From Pseudarthrobacter psychrotolerans (lineage in GTDB: Bacteria; Actinomycetota; Actinomycetes; Actinomycetales; Micrococcaceae): a stretch of 64,000 bases of DNA. Made by a program: the position numbers and the translations under genes. Of the stretch, positions 54,425 through 62,992 are shown in pieces (position 1 is the stretch's first letter; every line of letters starts with the position of its first letter). The DNA lies in contig NZ_CP047898.1 in assembly GCF_009911795.1 (NCBI RefSeq), forward strand, positions 1,736,001 through 1,800,000, given 5' to 3'. The notes under the pieces were generated by a model. It was not told the DNA's origin. It searched no databases and saw only the letters and a program-made list of their open reading frames with translations.

Positions 54425-55603
54425 TTAGCCCGTCTTGCAATTGGGCTTCTGGCCGAAGACCAGCCAGTCGGGAAGTGCGTTGGTGAAGGCTGTCCGGATG
54501 GCGGGAGTCCCGGTTGCCGTCCAGTCAACGCGTGATCCGACCTCGTTTTCCTGTTTGTTCCACTCAAACCAGTTGACCATCTTCAGTTTCGGAAAGCGTG
54601 CGTGCAGGTCGGGGCTGAAGACCTGCCCCCACCAGGCCTGCTTGATGGCAAGTTCCTCGTTCGAGGGGAGCGAAGGGTTGAACAGGGCAGCGGTTTCGGG
54701 GATCGCCACCGGTTTGCCATGTTCTTCTCCGTAGACGGCGTAAAAGTCCGGAACGGCCAGATCATTTCCTCCGGCCCCGTTGTAAATGCCGGTGAGCTGC
54801 TGTTCGAACTTGCCGGATTCGGGAATGACGTTCGCACCCCACGGATAGGTGTTTCCCCAGTGATACAGGGAGATACCCACCCAGTCAACGGCGTCGTCGC
54901 CGGGATAGTAGGGCGCGTACGGGTCGTCGTTGCCGTCCAGGACTCCGTCGGCGTTCGTGTCCAGCAGTTTCCGGTCCTCGCTGCCGGGTGCAGCTTCATA
55001 CGGGCCCCCACGGAAGGGATATCCGCCGCCATAGTTGGGCGCCCACATGGTGGCGCTGGCCGGCGCGGTCCGGTGTATCGCGTCCGCGACCCGGCGGAAC
55101 GCGGCGATGTAAGCCGCGGGCTGTTGCCCCCACGGGTACCAGGTGCCGTTCATTTCGTGGGCGAACCTGACGATCACCGGGACGCCTGAGCTGTTTATTC
55201 CGTGCAGCGTCACGGCCAGGTCATCGGCCGCGCTTTGGGTTGCCGACGCCGGGCCGGCCAGAACCTCCAGGGTGAGCAGCAGTATGCCTCCCTGTTCCCG
55301 GACCTGGCCGGCGGCGCCGTCAAGGTTCGCCCGGCCCGTTTCCGTGAAGGGGAAGTCCGTGAAGGAAACCGCGACGGCAGGGCTGTGCCCCAGGCGTTGC
55401 GCGTAATCGCTCAACTGCTCGTGGCCCCAGTCCAGATTTACCCCGAAGAGAGCGCCCTGGTCCGGGACGATCCCGGTGTGCTCCGGGAGGGCACACACCG
55501 AAGGGGAGGCAGGATCTTTGGGGTCTGCCACGGGGGCGCACGAAACCAGACTCAGGGTCAGGGCAAGCACCCCCCACACGGCAAAGGGCTGTTTCGAAGG
55601 CAT
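54425..55603 (-). CDS. GH26-like glycoside hydrolase lipoprotein
   Basis: 392 residues. Signal peptide with lipobox (LSLVSC). TIM-barrel glycosidase of the GH26/mannanase type: RFAHEMNGTWYPWG (acid/base Glu), IHRTAPASATMWAPNYGGGY, and IPETAALF near 300 with a candidate nucleophile Glu. An Asp-rich LDTNADGVLDGNDD loop (about 217-230) may bind calcium. Predicted surface endo-mannanase or similar. Ends eight bases from the solo IS end. Confidence 0.82.
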   Translation of the reverse strand: MPSKQPFAVWGVLALTLSLVSCAPVADPKDPASPSVCALPEHTGIVPDQGALFGVNLDWGHEQLSDYAQRLGHSPAVAVSFTDFPFTETGRANLDGAAGQVREQGGILLLTLEVLAGPASATQSAADDLAVTLHGINSSGVPVIVRFAHEMNGTWYPWGQQPAAYIAAFRRVADAIHRTAPASATMWAPNYGGGYPFRGGPYEAAPGSEDRKLLDTNADGVLDGNDDPYAPYYPGDDAVDWVGISLYHWGNTYPWGANVIPESGKFEQQLTGIYNGAGGNDLAVPDFYAVYGEEHGKPVAIPETAALFNPSLPSNEELAIKQAWWGQVFSPDLHARFPKLKMVNWFEWNKQENEVGSRVDWTATGTPAIRTAFTNALPDWLVFGQKPNCKTG

Positions 55604-55657
55604 CGAACCAACCTTAACAGCCCGATCCGGGCCGTAACTGACTATTCCAGGAGTGCG

Positions 55658-56110
55658 CTAAGCGCCCCCTTCAATCCGCTTCCCGCTGATCCCTAATTGG
55701 GCATCGCGGCCGTGTTGGAGGTGCTGGTGCAGTCGGAATTCGGTTTGCAGGGCACAGGCACGCATCGGATTGAGGAAGTGCGTTGCCAATTGGGGGAGGA
55801 TGCGGGCAGGGTCCGCCTGTGCCGGGTCTTCGCGAAGGCTTCGCTCCAGGTTGAGCGCAAGGTCTGCCAGGCGTTCGGCACCGAGCATTTGGCCGGAGAT
55901 CCTAATGCTCCGAGCCGCGTCAAGGGTACCCCGCAAGTCTCCAGTGGTCAGTGTGAGGCGCAGCTTTTCCAGCCTCGTGGGTAGAAGGGAAATGAAGTTC
56001 CGAACGAACACAGGCCAGATCGTGTAATCGTCGTCCAGTTCCTCCCGGAGCCTCTCCAGGACGGCCGGATTCACCAGGACCGGTCCTTTTTCGTAATTCC
56101 CCGGCATCAT
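55658..56110 (-). CDS. Hpt-domain-like protein lacking the phospho-histidine
   Basis: 150 residues from ATG 56110. Helical histidine-phosphotransfer-like domain (about 20-110): FVRNFISLLPTRLEKLRLTL, then AARSIRISGQMLGAERLADL. Where active Hpt proteins read AHxLKG, this has ARSIRI, so the His is replaced by Arg. Could bind a response regulator without phosphotransfer; the receiver protein at 52295 is 3 kb away. Confidence 0.68.
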   Translation of the reverse strand: MMPGNYEKGPVLVNPAVLERLREELDDDYTIWPVFVRNFISLLPTRLEKLRLTLTTGDLRGTLDAARSIRISGQMLGAERLADLALNLERSLREDPAQADPARILPQLATHFLNPMRACALQTEFRLHQHLQHGRDAQLGISGKRIEGGA

Positions 56111-56877
56111 GGTGCTCCGCCAGGCGTCTGCTGCGTTGTGTTCCGGCGCGGGCTGTGTACGCGTCTGACGTGCGGTCCCTCCCAGCCTTGGGCGGGAGCT
56201 GCAGGGGCCCCGGGGGCGATTTCGCGCGTCGGCACGAGTGCGGGCCACCTACACGTAACGGTTCCGACTCCCACGGGCTGCCCGGCCTCCTCGAACTCTT
56301 CTCGCTACGAAAAACTCTTTAACGGACGCTATCCCAGGACTCGAATCCCGGCACGAGTAGTCGGTACTCGATTTACGTAGGCCTTGGGCCCGCTTGTCTA
56401 AATGATGCGTCCCGGTAGACGGTCCGTGCCGAAGATGGTGTGGCTCCAGGGTCCCCTGCGGCCGCCGGGACGGGGCCACGAGGAGATGACTCCCCGCAGG
56501 TGCGTGATCGACTATCTGTAGGCCGTTTCAGCCAGGAATGTGAGCCGAGTTGGTGGCTGGTTCCTACCAAAAGAGCGCTAAGAATCAGGCCAGGAGGTTT
56601 CCGTTCAAAACATGGATTTGGGATTGCGCAGAGATTGAGATCAGCCGGTGGCTCGGGGCAGGTTCCCAGTGTTGGGGATATGGGCCAAGTGAGCGAGCAA
56701 ATCCACACTCAGTGGGTAGCCCAGTGCCGCTGACGCGTACCAAAATCGCCCATGTCTTTGAGGTACTTCCGGATTTACGCGGAATCTGAGAACATGCAGA
56801 CAAGTCTCCAGACAAAGGGACAACAACTACAGGACCCCGCAATTCGCCCTCACCGAAGTATCCCCTGGAAGACCCAC
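56111..56877. other. region without recognisable genes
   Basis: No frame of convincing quality. A TTCGAGT-containing stretch near 56340 resembles a tRNA T-loop but cannot be folded into a tRNA. Confidence 0.5.
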
Positions 56878-57102
56878 ATGCATCCTTTGACCTCGATTCT
56901 TATCGTCCTTGCCGCGGCAATGCTCTGGGTCGTAATCACCTCGAGCATGCTTGCCCTTCTCGGTCGCGCTGAACGTCGCTCCGGGCTCCGAGATCCCCGT
57001 AAGAGTGCCGTCGGTCCGAAGCGCAGGCATGGGAGCTTGGGCCCAAGGAAACGGAAAGTACGCCGCGGGAGCCATCCCCGGTGGGTAGCCCTGCACCGCT
57101 GA
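56878..57102 (+). CDS. small membrane protein
   Basis: 74 residues from ATG 56878 (GGAAG upstream). One N-terminal helix (about 5-28: TSILIVLAAAMLWVVITSSM) and a strongly basic tail (Arg/Lys-rich). No family recognised; the start is not certain. Confidence 0.45.
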   Translation: MHPLTSILIVLAAAMLWVVITSSMLALLGRAERRSGLRDPRKSAVGPKRRHGSLGPRKRKVRRGSHPRWVALHR

Positions 57103-57554
57103 AGCAGGTACCCCCCACTCGTGTGGGCGCTGCGGCGGCCCGTCTACTGTGAAGACCGGGGCCGGCGGTGAGTGGTGCGGGCATGACGGTTCGCACCACC
57201 CCCAGCCGCCGTCGGTCCCCATTACTCTGCCGCCTCCAAGCGAAATTCGACCCCGCACTTCTCACAACGGAAAGTTGTATCAACGGAGAGGGTTGAGCCT
57301 GCACTTTCCCGGGAGCCTTCACGCTGCCTTCGACAGTGTCAGCGTGGGATCACCGGGATCATCCTGTCGCTGTCGCCCACCCCCGGAGCAAGGACGACTG
57401 CGTCGGCGCCGCACTGATGGGACCGATCGTCATCCTGGAGGCATGTTCCTGCATCGGAGTCGGCTATTTCTGCCGGAACCGGCGGCCACTGCCTTAGCCG
57501 GACGGTCAGCCCAGCGGTCGACCGGGTCACGGCCCGAAGGCATCGGAGGTCTCC
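57103..57554. other. region without recognisable genes
   Basis: Open frames on both strands lack bias; nothing further seen. Confidence 0.45.
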
Positions 57555-57770
57555 TCAGCGGGTATCTTCGATGTCTTCGGCCGCTTCGGCGGCTGCGTCC
57601 GGATCCTCTTCCGGCTCGAAGGTGTTCGGCTCCGTGCCCGCACCGAGCCCCACACCATCCGGTGAGCCGGGAATGGTGCCATCCCGGCCGAGGCCAGCAG
57701 GGCCTGTCAGCTTCCGGTCACTGGAGGAATCGTCGTCGCGGGGCTCTTTCCCTGCCTCATTCACGCTCAT
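57555..57770 (-). CDS. small acidic hydrophilic protein
   Basis: 71 residues, no hydrophobic segment. Rich in Asp, Glu and Gly (REPRDDDSSSDRKL; EPEEDPDAAAEAAED). GGAGACGACG precedes the ATG. Likely intrinsically disordered; resembles small unknown proteins common in this genus. Confidence 0.62.
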   Translation of the reverse strand: MSVNEAGKEPRDDDSSSDRKLTGPAGLGRDGTIPGSPDGVGLGAGTEPNTFEPEEDPDAAAEAAEDIEDTR

Positions 57771-58151
57771 CGTCGTCTCCAGGATCCGCCTGCGGGTGGA
57801 ACTTCACGGTAGCATTCCCGCGATGGAATAGTAAGCGTACTTCCGGTCCCCGTTCACCGCAGGAAAAGGACCAAGTACGTGAGGGCTGATGTCCGGGGAC
57901 AGGATCACGGGGACGAGCACCTGCCCCAATATACGGTGTCGACAGTAACCCTAGATGGTGGGCATGAACCCTGGAACGCCGGGCTTCGCCGGCTGACGGA
58001 TCAGGAACGCTCTTCGTTCCAATGGCGGTGGCTTAGCGTGCTGATCAGGCAGTCAAAACTACGCGGGAAGTGTCCCTACGTCCGGGCAGCAGACGTGGTC
58101 CGGTGGCTGTCGAGGGGGTGTGCAGCCGCTGTGCGGAGTGCCTGCTCCGGC
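57771..58151. other. region without recognisable genes
   Basis: No convincing frame; ends in the TACAGT promoter box at 58152. Confidence 0.45.
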
Positions 58152-58157
58152 TACAGT
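58152..58157 (+). promoter_or_regulatory. -10 box of a leaderless promoter
   Basis: TACAGT, six bases (AACGGC) before the ATG at 58164. Confidence 0.5.
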
Positions 58158-58163
58158 AACGGC

Positions 58164-58508
58164 ATGAGCGTGGAAAAACCTGCCTTCCCTGACGTGCACG
58201 TCATCCTGGAACACATGGTCCAGACCCTGGCCACGGGCACGGAACGGATCCAGCAGCGCCTGGCGGATGCGTACGCTTTCAGCCGTTTCGGCGCTGAGAT
58301 GACGCAGAGGGATCTTCCGCCGGGGATCCATTCCCTGCAGCTTGATCTGCGGGCAGCACTTTCGACGGTGCACGACGCGGAGCGGGGCAGCGCAACCGCC
58401 AGCGGCGCCTTGCTCACCGATGACCAGTGTGTCATTTTCGCCCTGAGGATCCTCGCCGCGGAACGCGAGATGCGGAAGCTTTCCGACGAAAATCCGAAGA
58501 GGCATTAG
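58164..58508 (+). CDS. hypothetical protein
   Basis: 114 residues, helical and soluble: VHVILEHMVQTLATGTERIQ, then LQLDLRAALSTVHDAERGSA and FALRILAAEREMRKLSDEN. No family recognised. Codon use matches the core. Apparently leaderless. Confidence 0.7.
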   Translation: MSVEKPAFPDVHVILEHMVQTLATGTERIQQRLADAYAFSRFGAEMTQRDLPPGIHSLQLDLRAALSTVHDAERGSATASGALLTDDQCVIFALRILAAEREMRKLSDENPKRH

Positions 58509-58512
58509 CCCG

Positions 58513-58552
58513 TACGACCGTCCACTTAGCAATACGACGGTCCACTTAGCAA
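58513..58552 (+). repeat. 20-bp tandem duplication
   Basis: TACGACCGTCCACTTAGCAA at 58513 and the same with one change (CGG for CCG) at 58533. Just behind the previous stop. Confidence 0.8.
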
Positions 58553-58626
58553 CAGAGAACGCCCGACGCCCGGCGCAGGCAAAGAGGGCAGCCGGGCGGG
58601 CGTGCCGTTCCTGGGATCCAGCGGCA

Positions 58627-58937
58627 GTAACCCCGGCGCCTGAATCCGTCGCCGATAGGTTTTCCGCAGTTGAAACAGTGACGTTCGCCATGGACGGCAG
58701 CACCTACGAGCTCGACCTCAATGAGGCTCACACCACGCAATTGCGCGTTGCTTTGCGCCGTTACGTGGAAGCTGCCAGCAGGACAATAAAGCCCCGGGGC
58801 AAGGTCCGTCCGGCGGATCAGGGAAAGGGAGGAAAATCAACTCAGGTCCGTGCCTGGGCCAAAGAACAGGGACTGCCCGTCAGCGACCGTGGCAGCATCC
58901 CGGCAACGTGCTGGAAAAATACGTAGCGGCCCACTGA
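58627..58937 (+). pseudogene. Lsr2-like nucleoid protein, truncated and frameshifted
   Basis: The dimerisation part is recognisable (ETVTFAMDGSTYELDLNEAH), as is the DNA-binding part (VRAWAKEQGLPVSDRGSIPA). The first about 20 residues (KVxxxLVDDxDG) are missing or replaced. One missing G near 58908 changes the end; with it the C-terminus would read VLEKYVAAH and stop at 58937. Lsr2 silences AT-rich, acquired DNA. The loss of the N-terminus looks real; the 3' frameshift may be a sequencing error. Confidence 0.65.
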
Positions 58938-58953
58938 CAGACAAACCCGGAAT

Positions 58954-59316
58954 CTATGTGGTGCCTGCCTGCATGTTGCGGGCGGCAATGGGGTCCAGGA
59001 ACTGCGGTGTTCCCGGCCCGGTGGGGTTTTGGCCGGCCGGCCCGGTGTCATGGTCGTTGTCGATGAGGCCGTCGATCTGGTGCAGGATCCATTCCCTCAC
59101 GGCCTGCTCTTCCTCCCAGGATTCGACGTATGTCCAGCGGGCGGCGATTTCATCTCGGAGTTCGGGCAGTGTCTGGCGTTGGGCGCCGCGGCGGAACTGA
59201 TCGGTGATGGCTTCGCGCGCCTGGCGGCGCTGTTCCTCGTTCCACCGTTCCTGTTGAACGATGGATCCGGATTCGTCGCGGATGACCGCGCGGGGACGTT
59301 GGTTCATCCGGAGCAT
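58954..59316 (-). CDS. hypothetical protein
   Basis: 120 residues, hydrophilic, helical: RWNEEQRRQAREAITDQFRR, AARWTYVESWEEEQAVREWI. A Pro/Gly-rich tail. No family recognised. Confidence 0.6.
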   Translation of the reverse strand: MLRMNQRPRAVIRDESGSIVQQERWNEEQRRQAREAITDQFRRGAQRQTLPELRDEIAARWTYVESWEEEQAVREWILHQIDGLIDNDHDTGPAGQNPTGPGTPQFLDPIAARNMQAGTT

Positions 59317-59495
59317 CGGGTTCAGCGTCCTTTCCTTGTCGGGGTTTGTGTGGTCATGTCGCTTCCAGTATTGCTGTTCCGTCCAGCAACATGCAGCAGT
59401 CCGCAGCAGGAAAAACCGATGCGCGGATGGACCGGCGCCATGGCACGGCCTGAAGAGGGCTGAAGCTCCGGAGAACTACCGCCTTGGCAGAGGAT

Positions 59496-59875
59496 TCATC
59501 GGCCGGGCGCCGGGCCGGGCCGGGCCCGGGTTCTGGTGTGTGCGGGCCGGTCGTGTGTGATGGAGCAGATCTGCACGGTGATGCGGGTTGCGGCGTGCGG
59601 ATGCCCGGTCTGCAGCGCGGTCCGGATGGTGCGGGCCGCCTGGCGGGCGATGTCCGGGGCGGGGGTGTCCAGGGCGACGCCGAGCCGGACGCGTACGGTT
59701 GTGTTCCCGTCCTCGGTCCGGACCTCGACGGGCGGCGTGTCCGCAGGTGGGTCCCGCCGGTCAGGCGGGTTCGGCCCTGCCTGACGGCGAGGCGCCAGGC
59801 AGGATCTGCGGGGTAGACCGCGAGGACTCCGTCAATGCCCAGCAGCAGGTCGCGGAGCAGGTCGGCTGTGGTCAT
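59496..59875 (-). pseudogene. Asp23-like protein, one-base frameshift
   Basis: About 126 residues if repaired. ATG 59875 overlaps the upstream gene by four bases. The first half (TTADLLRDLLLGIDGVLAVY) and second half (ADTPPVEVRTEDGNTTVRVR, then LGVALDTPAPDIARQAARTI) are separated by one missing base at the G-run 59750-59752. The second half has the Asp23/Gls24 strand-helix pattern. Last gene of the sigma/Asp23 cluster. Confidence 0.68.
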
Positions 59876-60468
59876 GTTCGGATCCTTTCCGGGGTGGCGG
59901 CGGCGTCTTCGACGAGGTCGGTGACGGCGATGTCGATGGCGGTGATGTTCAGTTCGGTGTGCATGGCCAAGGCATCGGAGAGTGTGCCTCTGAGGGTGTC
60001 GACCAGCGCCGGTACGGGGTGTCCCCAGAAAGCGGTGACGTTGAGATGGAGTGTGACGGGGGCTCCGGCGGTGGTCAGGTCCCCGTGGAGCCGGCATTTG
60101 CCGATGGTGGCGCCGGGAAGAGTGTCTCCGACGGCGCGGATGAGGGCGATGACGGCGCCTTCGGTTTCTGAGAGGTCATCGTCGGGGTGGGCGCCGGCGA
60201 GGGGGATGGCCCGGCCGGCCCTGGTTTCGAGGCGGAGATGGTCCAGGATGTTCTGCAGCCATGGCTCGTCGCCGCGGCCGGCCTGAAGGATGTCCAGGGC
60301 GATGAGTTCGGCGGTCAGGTCATCGAGGCGGCGCAGCGCCGCCAGGCCCGCCTGGCACTGCGGGCAGTTGTGGACGTGTTCCGCGTCCGGGGAGGAACCG
60401 GTGTGCAAATAGTCGCTGAGTTCTTCCAGGGTCCGGCCGCAGTCTGCTCCGATGGTCAAGGGTGTCAA
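59872..60468 (-). CDS. zinc-finger anti-sigma-like protein with Asp23-like C-terminus
   Basis: 198 residues. The TTG at 60468 overlaps the sigma stop (TTGA), so coupled. A ZAS-type H-x3-C-x2-C motif is in EHVHNCPQCQAG (about 34-45). The C-terminal 100 residues look like an Asp23 domain (TLHLNVTAFWGHPVPALVDT, NITAIDIAVTDL). Expected to hold the ECF sigma factor; the Asp23 part may link release to the envelope proteins upstream. Confidence 0.72.
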   Translation of the reverse strand: MTPLTIGADCGRTLEELSDYLHTGSSPDAEHVHNCPQCQAGLAALRRLDDLTAELIALDILQAGRGDEPWLQNILDHLRLETRAGRAIPLAGAHPDDDLSETEGAVIALIRAVGDTLPGATIGKCRLHGDLTTAGAPVTLHLNVTAFWGHPVPALVDTLRGTLSDALAMHTELNITAIDIAVTDLVEDAAATPERIRT

Positions 60469-61031
60469 CGCCAGGCCTCCATTTCCTTGATCAGGGTTGC
60501 CTGGGCCCGGGCCAGGCGGCCGCGGACGCTTTCGGTGCTGATCCCCAGGATCCTGGCGATCTCCTCGCACGACTGTCCGCCCATCTTCCGCAGGACCCAG
60601 CATTGGCGCTGCGCCTCGGGCAGCCTACCCAGGGCCCTGCCCAGGGCGGTCATGGACGAACCGGTGACGGCCCTGGATTCGGGCCCGGGCCCGGGATCGT
60701 CCCGAGTTTCTTCGTCGAGTGCGATGTCGTATTTCCGCCGACGAAGGACGTTAATGGCGCAGCGGGCGGTGATCCGCATCATCCAGCCTCTGACTGCCGC
60801 GGGGTCCCGCAGGGCGGGCAGCTGCGACCAGCAACGGACCAGCGCTTCCTGGACGGCATCGTCAGCATCGGCAAGGGACCCGGTCAGCCGGCGGGCGTAG
60901 GCCCGCATGAGCGGGCCGTGGCGCCGGGCCAGTGCCTCGAAGGCTGCCGTGTCGCCGTCGCCGGCACGTTCGGCCAGCAGCGCATCCGAAGCTGCGTCCA
61001 GCCGTCGGGGAGTCATTCCGGGTCCTGTCAT
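60465..61031 (-). CDS. ECF-type RNA polymerase sigma factor
   Basis: 188 residues from ATG 61031; the frame to 61169 is leader. Region 2 (FEALARRHGPLMRAYARRLT, DADDAVQEALVRCWSQLP) and region 4 (LPEAQRQCWVLRKMGGQSCE, EIARILGISTESVRGRLARA) are complete, region 3 absent. Co-transcribed with the anti-sigma-like gene. Probably controls the Asp23/AmaP genes. Confidence 0.92.
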   Translation of the reverse strand: MTGPGMTPRRLDAASDALLAERAGDGDTAAFEALARRHGPLMRAYARRLTGSLADADDAVQEALVRCWSQLPALRDPAAVRGWMMRITARCAINVLRRRKYDIALDEETRDDPGPGPESRAVTGSSMTALGRALGRLPEAQRQCWVLRKMGGQSCEEIARILGISTESVRGRLARAQATLIKEMEAWR

Positions 61032-61181
61032 CGGCGTCGCTTCCCTTCCCCTGTTGCTCCCCAGAATAGGCGTGTCGTCCGGGACGCGGTCGTGGGGGCC
61101 CGCCCTGGCGCCTGTTCCCGGGAGTTGCCCGGCGTGAGGGCACGGGAGGCTGGCTGCCGGCCGGCTCAACGGACGAGGAGT

Positions 61182-61805
61182 TCATTGGACCCGTTGCGTG
61201 CCGGCGAAGCGGTTCCGCAGCCCGGTACTGATCCTGATCAGGACCGGGATGCTCCGCCCCAGTACCTGTTCGAGGCCCCGGACGGCTTCCTCGGCGGTGT
61301 CGGTGATGTCCCGCGGGGACGAGCCTTTGCCTGCCTGGATGGCGATCTTCAGCCCCCCGGTGCCTTTGATGTTCCAGCTGCTGACCCCGACGGATCGGAT
61401 CCGGTCATCGTGCCCGAGGGCGTCCCGGATGGCCGCGGCGGCCAGGGAGGTGTCCACCGTGGTGGTCCCCGTGACTGAGCCGCCTGCGTGGTCTGCGGCT
61501 TCGGGCACCCCGATATGGCTGGTACGGCCGCCGCCCTGGGAAAGGACCCATCCCAGCGCCAGGATGATCGCAATGACCAGCACGGCCAGGGCCGTCAGGG
61601 TCCACCAGCTGACACCGAGGGTCCCGGCCGGTGCCGCTGCCAGCCGGCCCTGGATCCAGACCCGGGCGTTGGCGCCCTGGCCGGTCCAGACGGAGGCGAC
61701 CTGCGGGCTGACGCCTGCCGCGGCGGTGAGGGTGCCGACCGCTATCAGGACCAGCCCGAGCAGGCCCAAAAGGACGCGGTTGAGGCCGCGCAGAGTGCCT
61801 CTCAT
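61182..61805 (-). CDS. alkaline-shock membrane anchor-like protein (AmaP type)
   Basis: 207 residues. Two N-terminal helices (about 9-33 and 65-88) and a cytoplasmic Asp23-like tail (SSWNIKGTGGLKIAIQAG, VRGLEQVLGRSIPVLIRIST). AmaP anchors Asp23 at the membrane in Gram-positives. Overlaps the upstream DUF6286 gene by four bases. Confidence 0.75.
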   Translation of the reverse strand: MRGTLRGLNRVLLGLLGLVLIAVGTLTAAAGVSPQVASVWTGQGANARVWIQGRLAAAPAGTLGVSWWTLTALAVLVIAIILALGWVLSQGGGRTSHIGVPEAADHAGGSVTGTTTVDTSLAAAAIRDALGHDDRIRSVGVSSWNIKGTGGLKIAIQAGKGSSPRDITDTAEEAVRGLEQVLGRSIPVLIRISTGLRNRFAGTQRVQ

Positions 61806-62382
61806 ACCCCCACCGCCCCTGTCCTGCTGATGGTGACGGTCAGTTTCGGTGCCGGTACCAACGCGTAACGGTCAAGTTCGCTCTCCACCGCGGCGCGCAC
61901 GGCGTCCCCGTCCACTGGGACACCCGAGGTCGGGTGGATCAGCAGCTCGAGGCGGCGCCTGCTGACCCGGGCCGTGACCTGTTCGGGAACGAGCCGTGCG
62001 GCATGGCGGGCCGTACGGGCGATGGCGGCGGCAACCATGTCGTCATCGACAACGACGGCGCCGGACCCGCCGGGCATGGTGTGGCGCCCCTGGTACCGGG
62101 GAGTAAAGCCAGCAGCACGAGCACCAGCCCCGCCAGGGCCAGTGCGCCGCCGCCGGCGATCATTCCCGCAGGCAGGGTCGCTGTCGGCAGCCCGGTAAGC
62201 CAGCCGAGGGCCGCCGGCGGAGAAACCAGCAGCGGGTGTGCACGGGCCATGGACAGGACTGCCTCGGTGCCGGCCCAGGCGAGGATGAGAACGAGCGCGA
62301 TGCCGGTGACGACGGAGGCCGCGGCCCGGGAGGAGTGGGTTTCCCGGCGGACCAGCCTGCCCCTGGCAGCGGGTTCTTTCAT
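61802..62382 (-). pseudogene. DUF6286-like membrane protein, one-base frameshift
   Basis: 193 residues if repaired. The N-terminus from ATG 62382 has two helices (ASVVTGIALVLILAWAGTEA; GGGALALAGLVLVLLALLPG). One missing base in the C-run 62087-62090 separates it from the C-terminal Asp23-like part (VVDDDMVAAAIARTARHAAR, LVPEQVTARVSRRRLELLIH). Overlaps both neighbours by four bases, so an intact operon member is likely. Confidence 0.72.
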
Positions 62383-62804
62383 CGGACCCCCTCCTGCGCC
62401 GGGCGGTGCGCCGCGGTCAGGCGGAGGTCGATGCCTCCGATGTCCGCTCCGGTGAGCCGGTGCAGCCGCCCGGCGATCGTGGCTCTGGCGGCGTCCGCCC
62501 GCTCATACAGCGTTCCGCCGCCGGCGCTGACCTGTTCGGGGTGGCGGGCGGCCTCGGCCAGGGGCAGGACGGTGACGGGTACCCGCACGCTGATGGCCAG
62601 CCGGCCCGCGTCGTCCCGGAGGCTGACCTTCACCTCGGCCACCGGGACCTTGAAGGCTTCGGCGGTCACGGCCCCGATGGTGTGCGTCAGGGCGTTGGCG
62701 GCGATCCTGGTGTGTCCGGCCTGCGGTCCGGTGCGGTGCCCGCTCCGGACCAGGTCCGGACGGACAGAGTTCAGATGCTCGGAGTTCACGCGGGCGTGGG
62801 TCAT
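62379..62804 (-). CDS. Asp23/Gls24-family protein
   Basis: 141 residues. Asp23-like: ANALTHTIGAVTAEAFKVPV, then AEVKVSLRDDAGRLAISVRV and a final IGGIDLRLTAAH. ATGA overlaps with both neighbours. Cytoplasmic envelope-stress protein by family; exact role unknown. Confidence 0.72.
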   Translation of the reverse strand: MTHARVNSEHLNSVRPDLVRSGHRTGPQAGHTRIAANALTHTIGAVTAEAFKVPVAEVKVSLRDDAGRLAISVRVPVTVLPLAEAARHPEQVSAGGGTLYERADAARATIAGRLHRLTGADIGGIDLRLTAAHRPAQEGVR

Positions 62805-62992
62805 GGGGATGATCGCTTGCCGCGCAGTGCGTCGAAGGCGCCGCGGAGGTCGAGCCGGCCTTCGGCGGACCGGCCCAGAACGGCGCCGATGGCCATGAAG
62901 ACTGCGACCAGAAGCATTCCCCAGAAGCCGAATACCAGGGCGCTGATCGCCAGGGTCGCGCCGGCGGCCGTGCCGGCAACGGTCGGACTCAT
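62801..62992 (-). CDS. DUF2273-like small membrane protein
   Basis: 63 residues; one or two helices (AGATLAISALVFGFWGMLLV, AVFMAIGAVLG) and a basic tail. DUF2273 proteins are companions of Asp23. Overlaps both neighbours by four bases. Confidence 0.72.
   Translation of the reverse strand: MSPTVAGTAAGATLAISALVFGFWGMLLVAVFMAIGAVLGRSAEGRLDLRGAFDALRGKRSSP

Noticed and set aside
56330..56380. tRNA on the minus strand
   Set aside because: Has a TTCGAGT loop, but the T-stem and acceptor do not pair.
57149..57889. 246-codon frame
   Set aside because: No coding bias, Arg/Ser/Pro-rich, crosses the real small gene at 57555-57770.
58546..58740. Zinc-finger frame (CFNCGKPIG) on the minus strand
   Set aside because: Antisense to the Lsr2 relic; Cys content likely chance.
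59354..60097. 247-codon Arg/Pro-rich frame
   Set aside because: Mixture of shadow and the frame-shifted Asp23-like gene, with an implausible composition at both ends.
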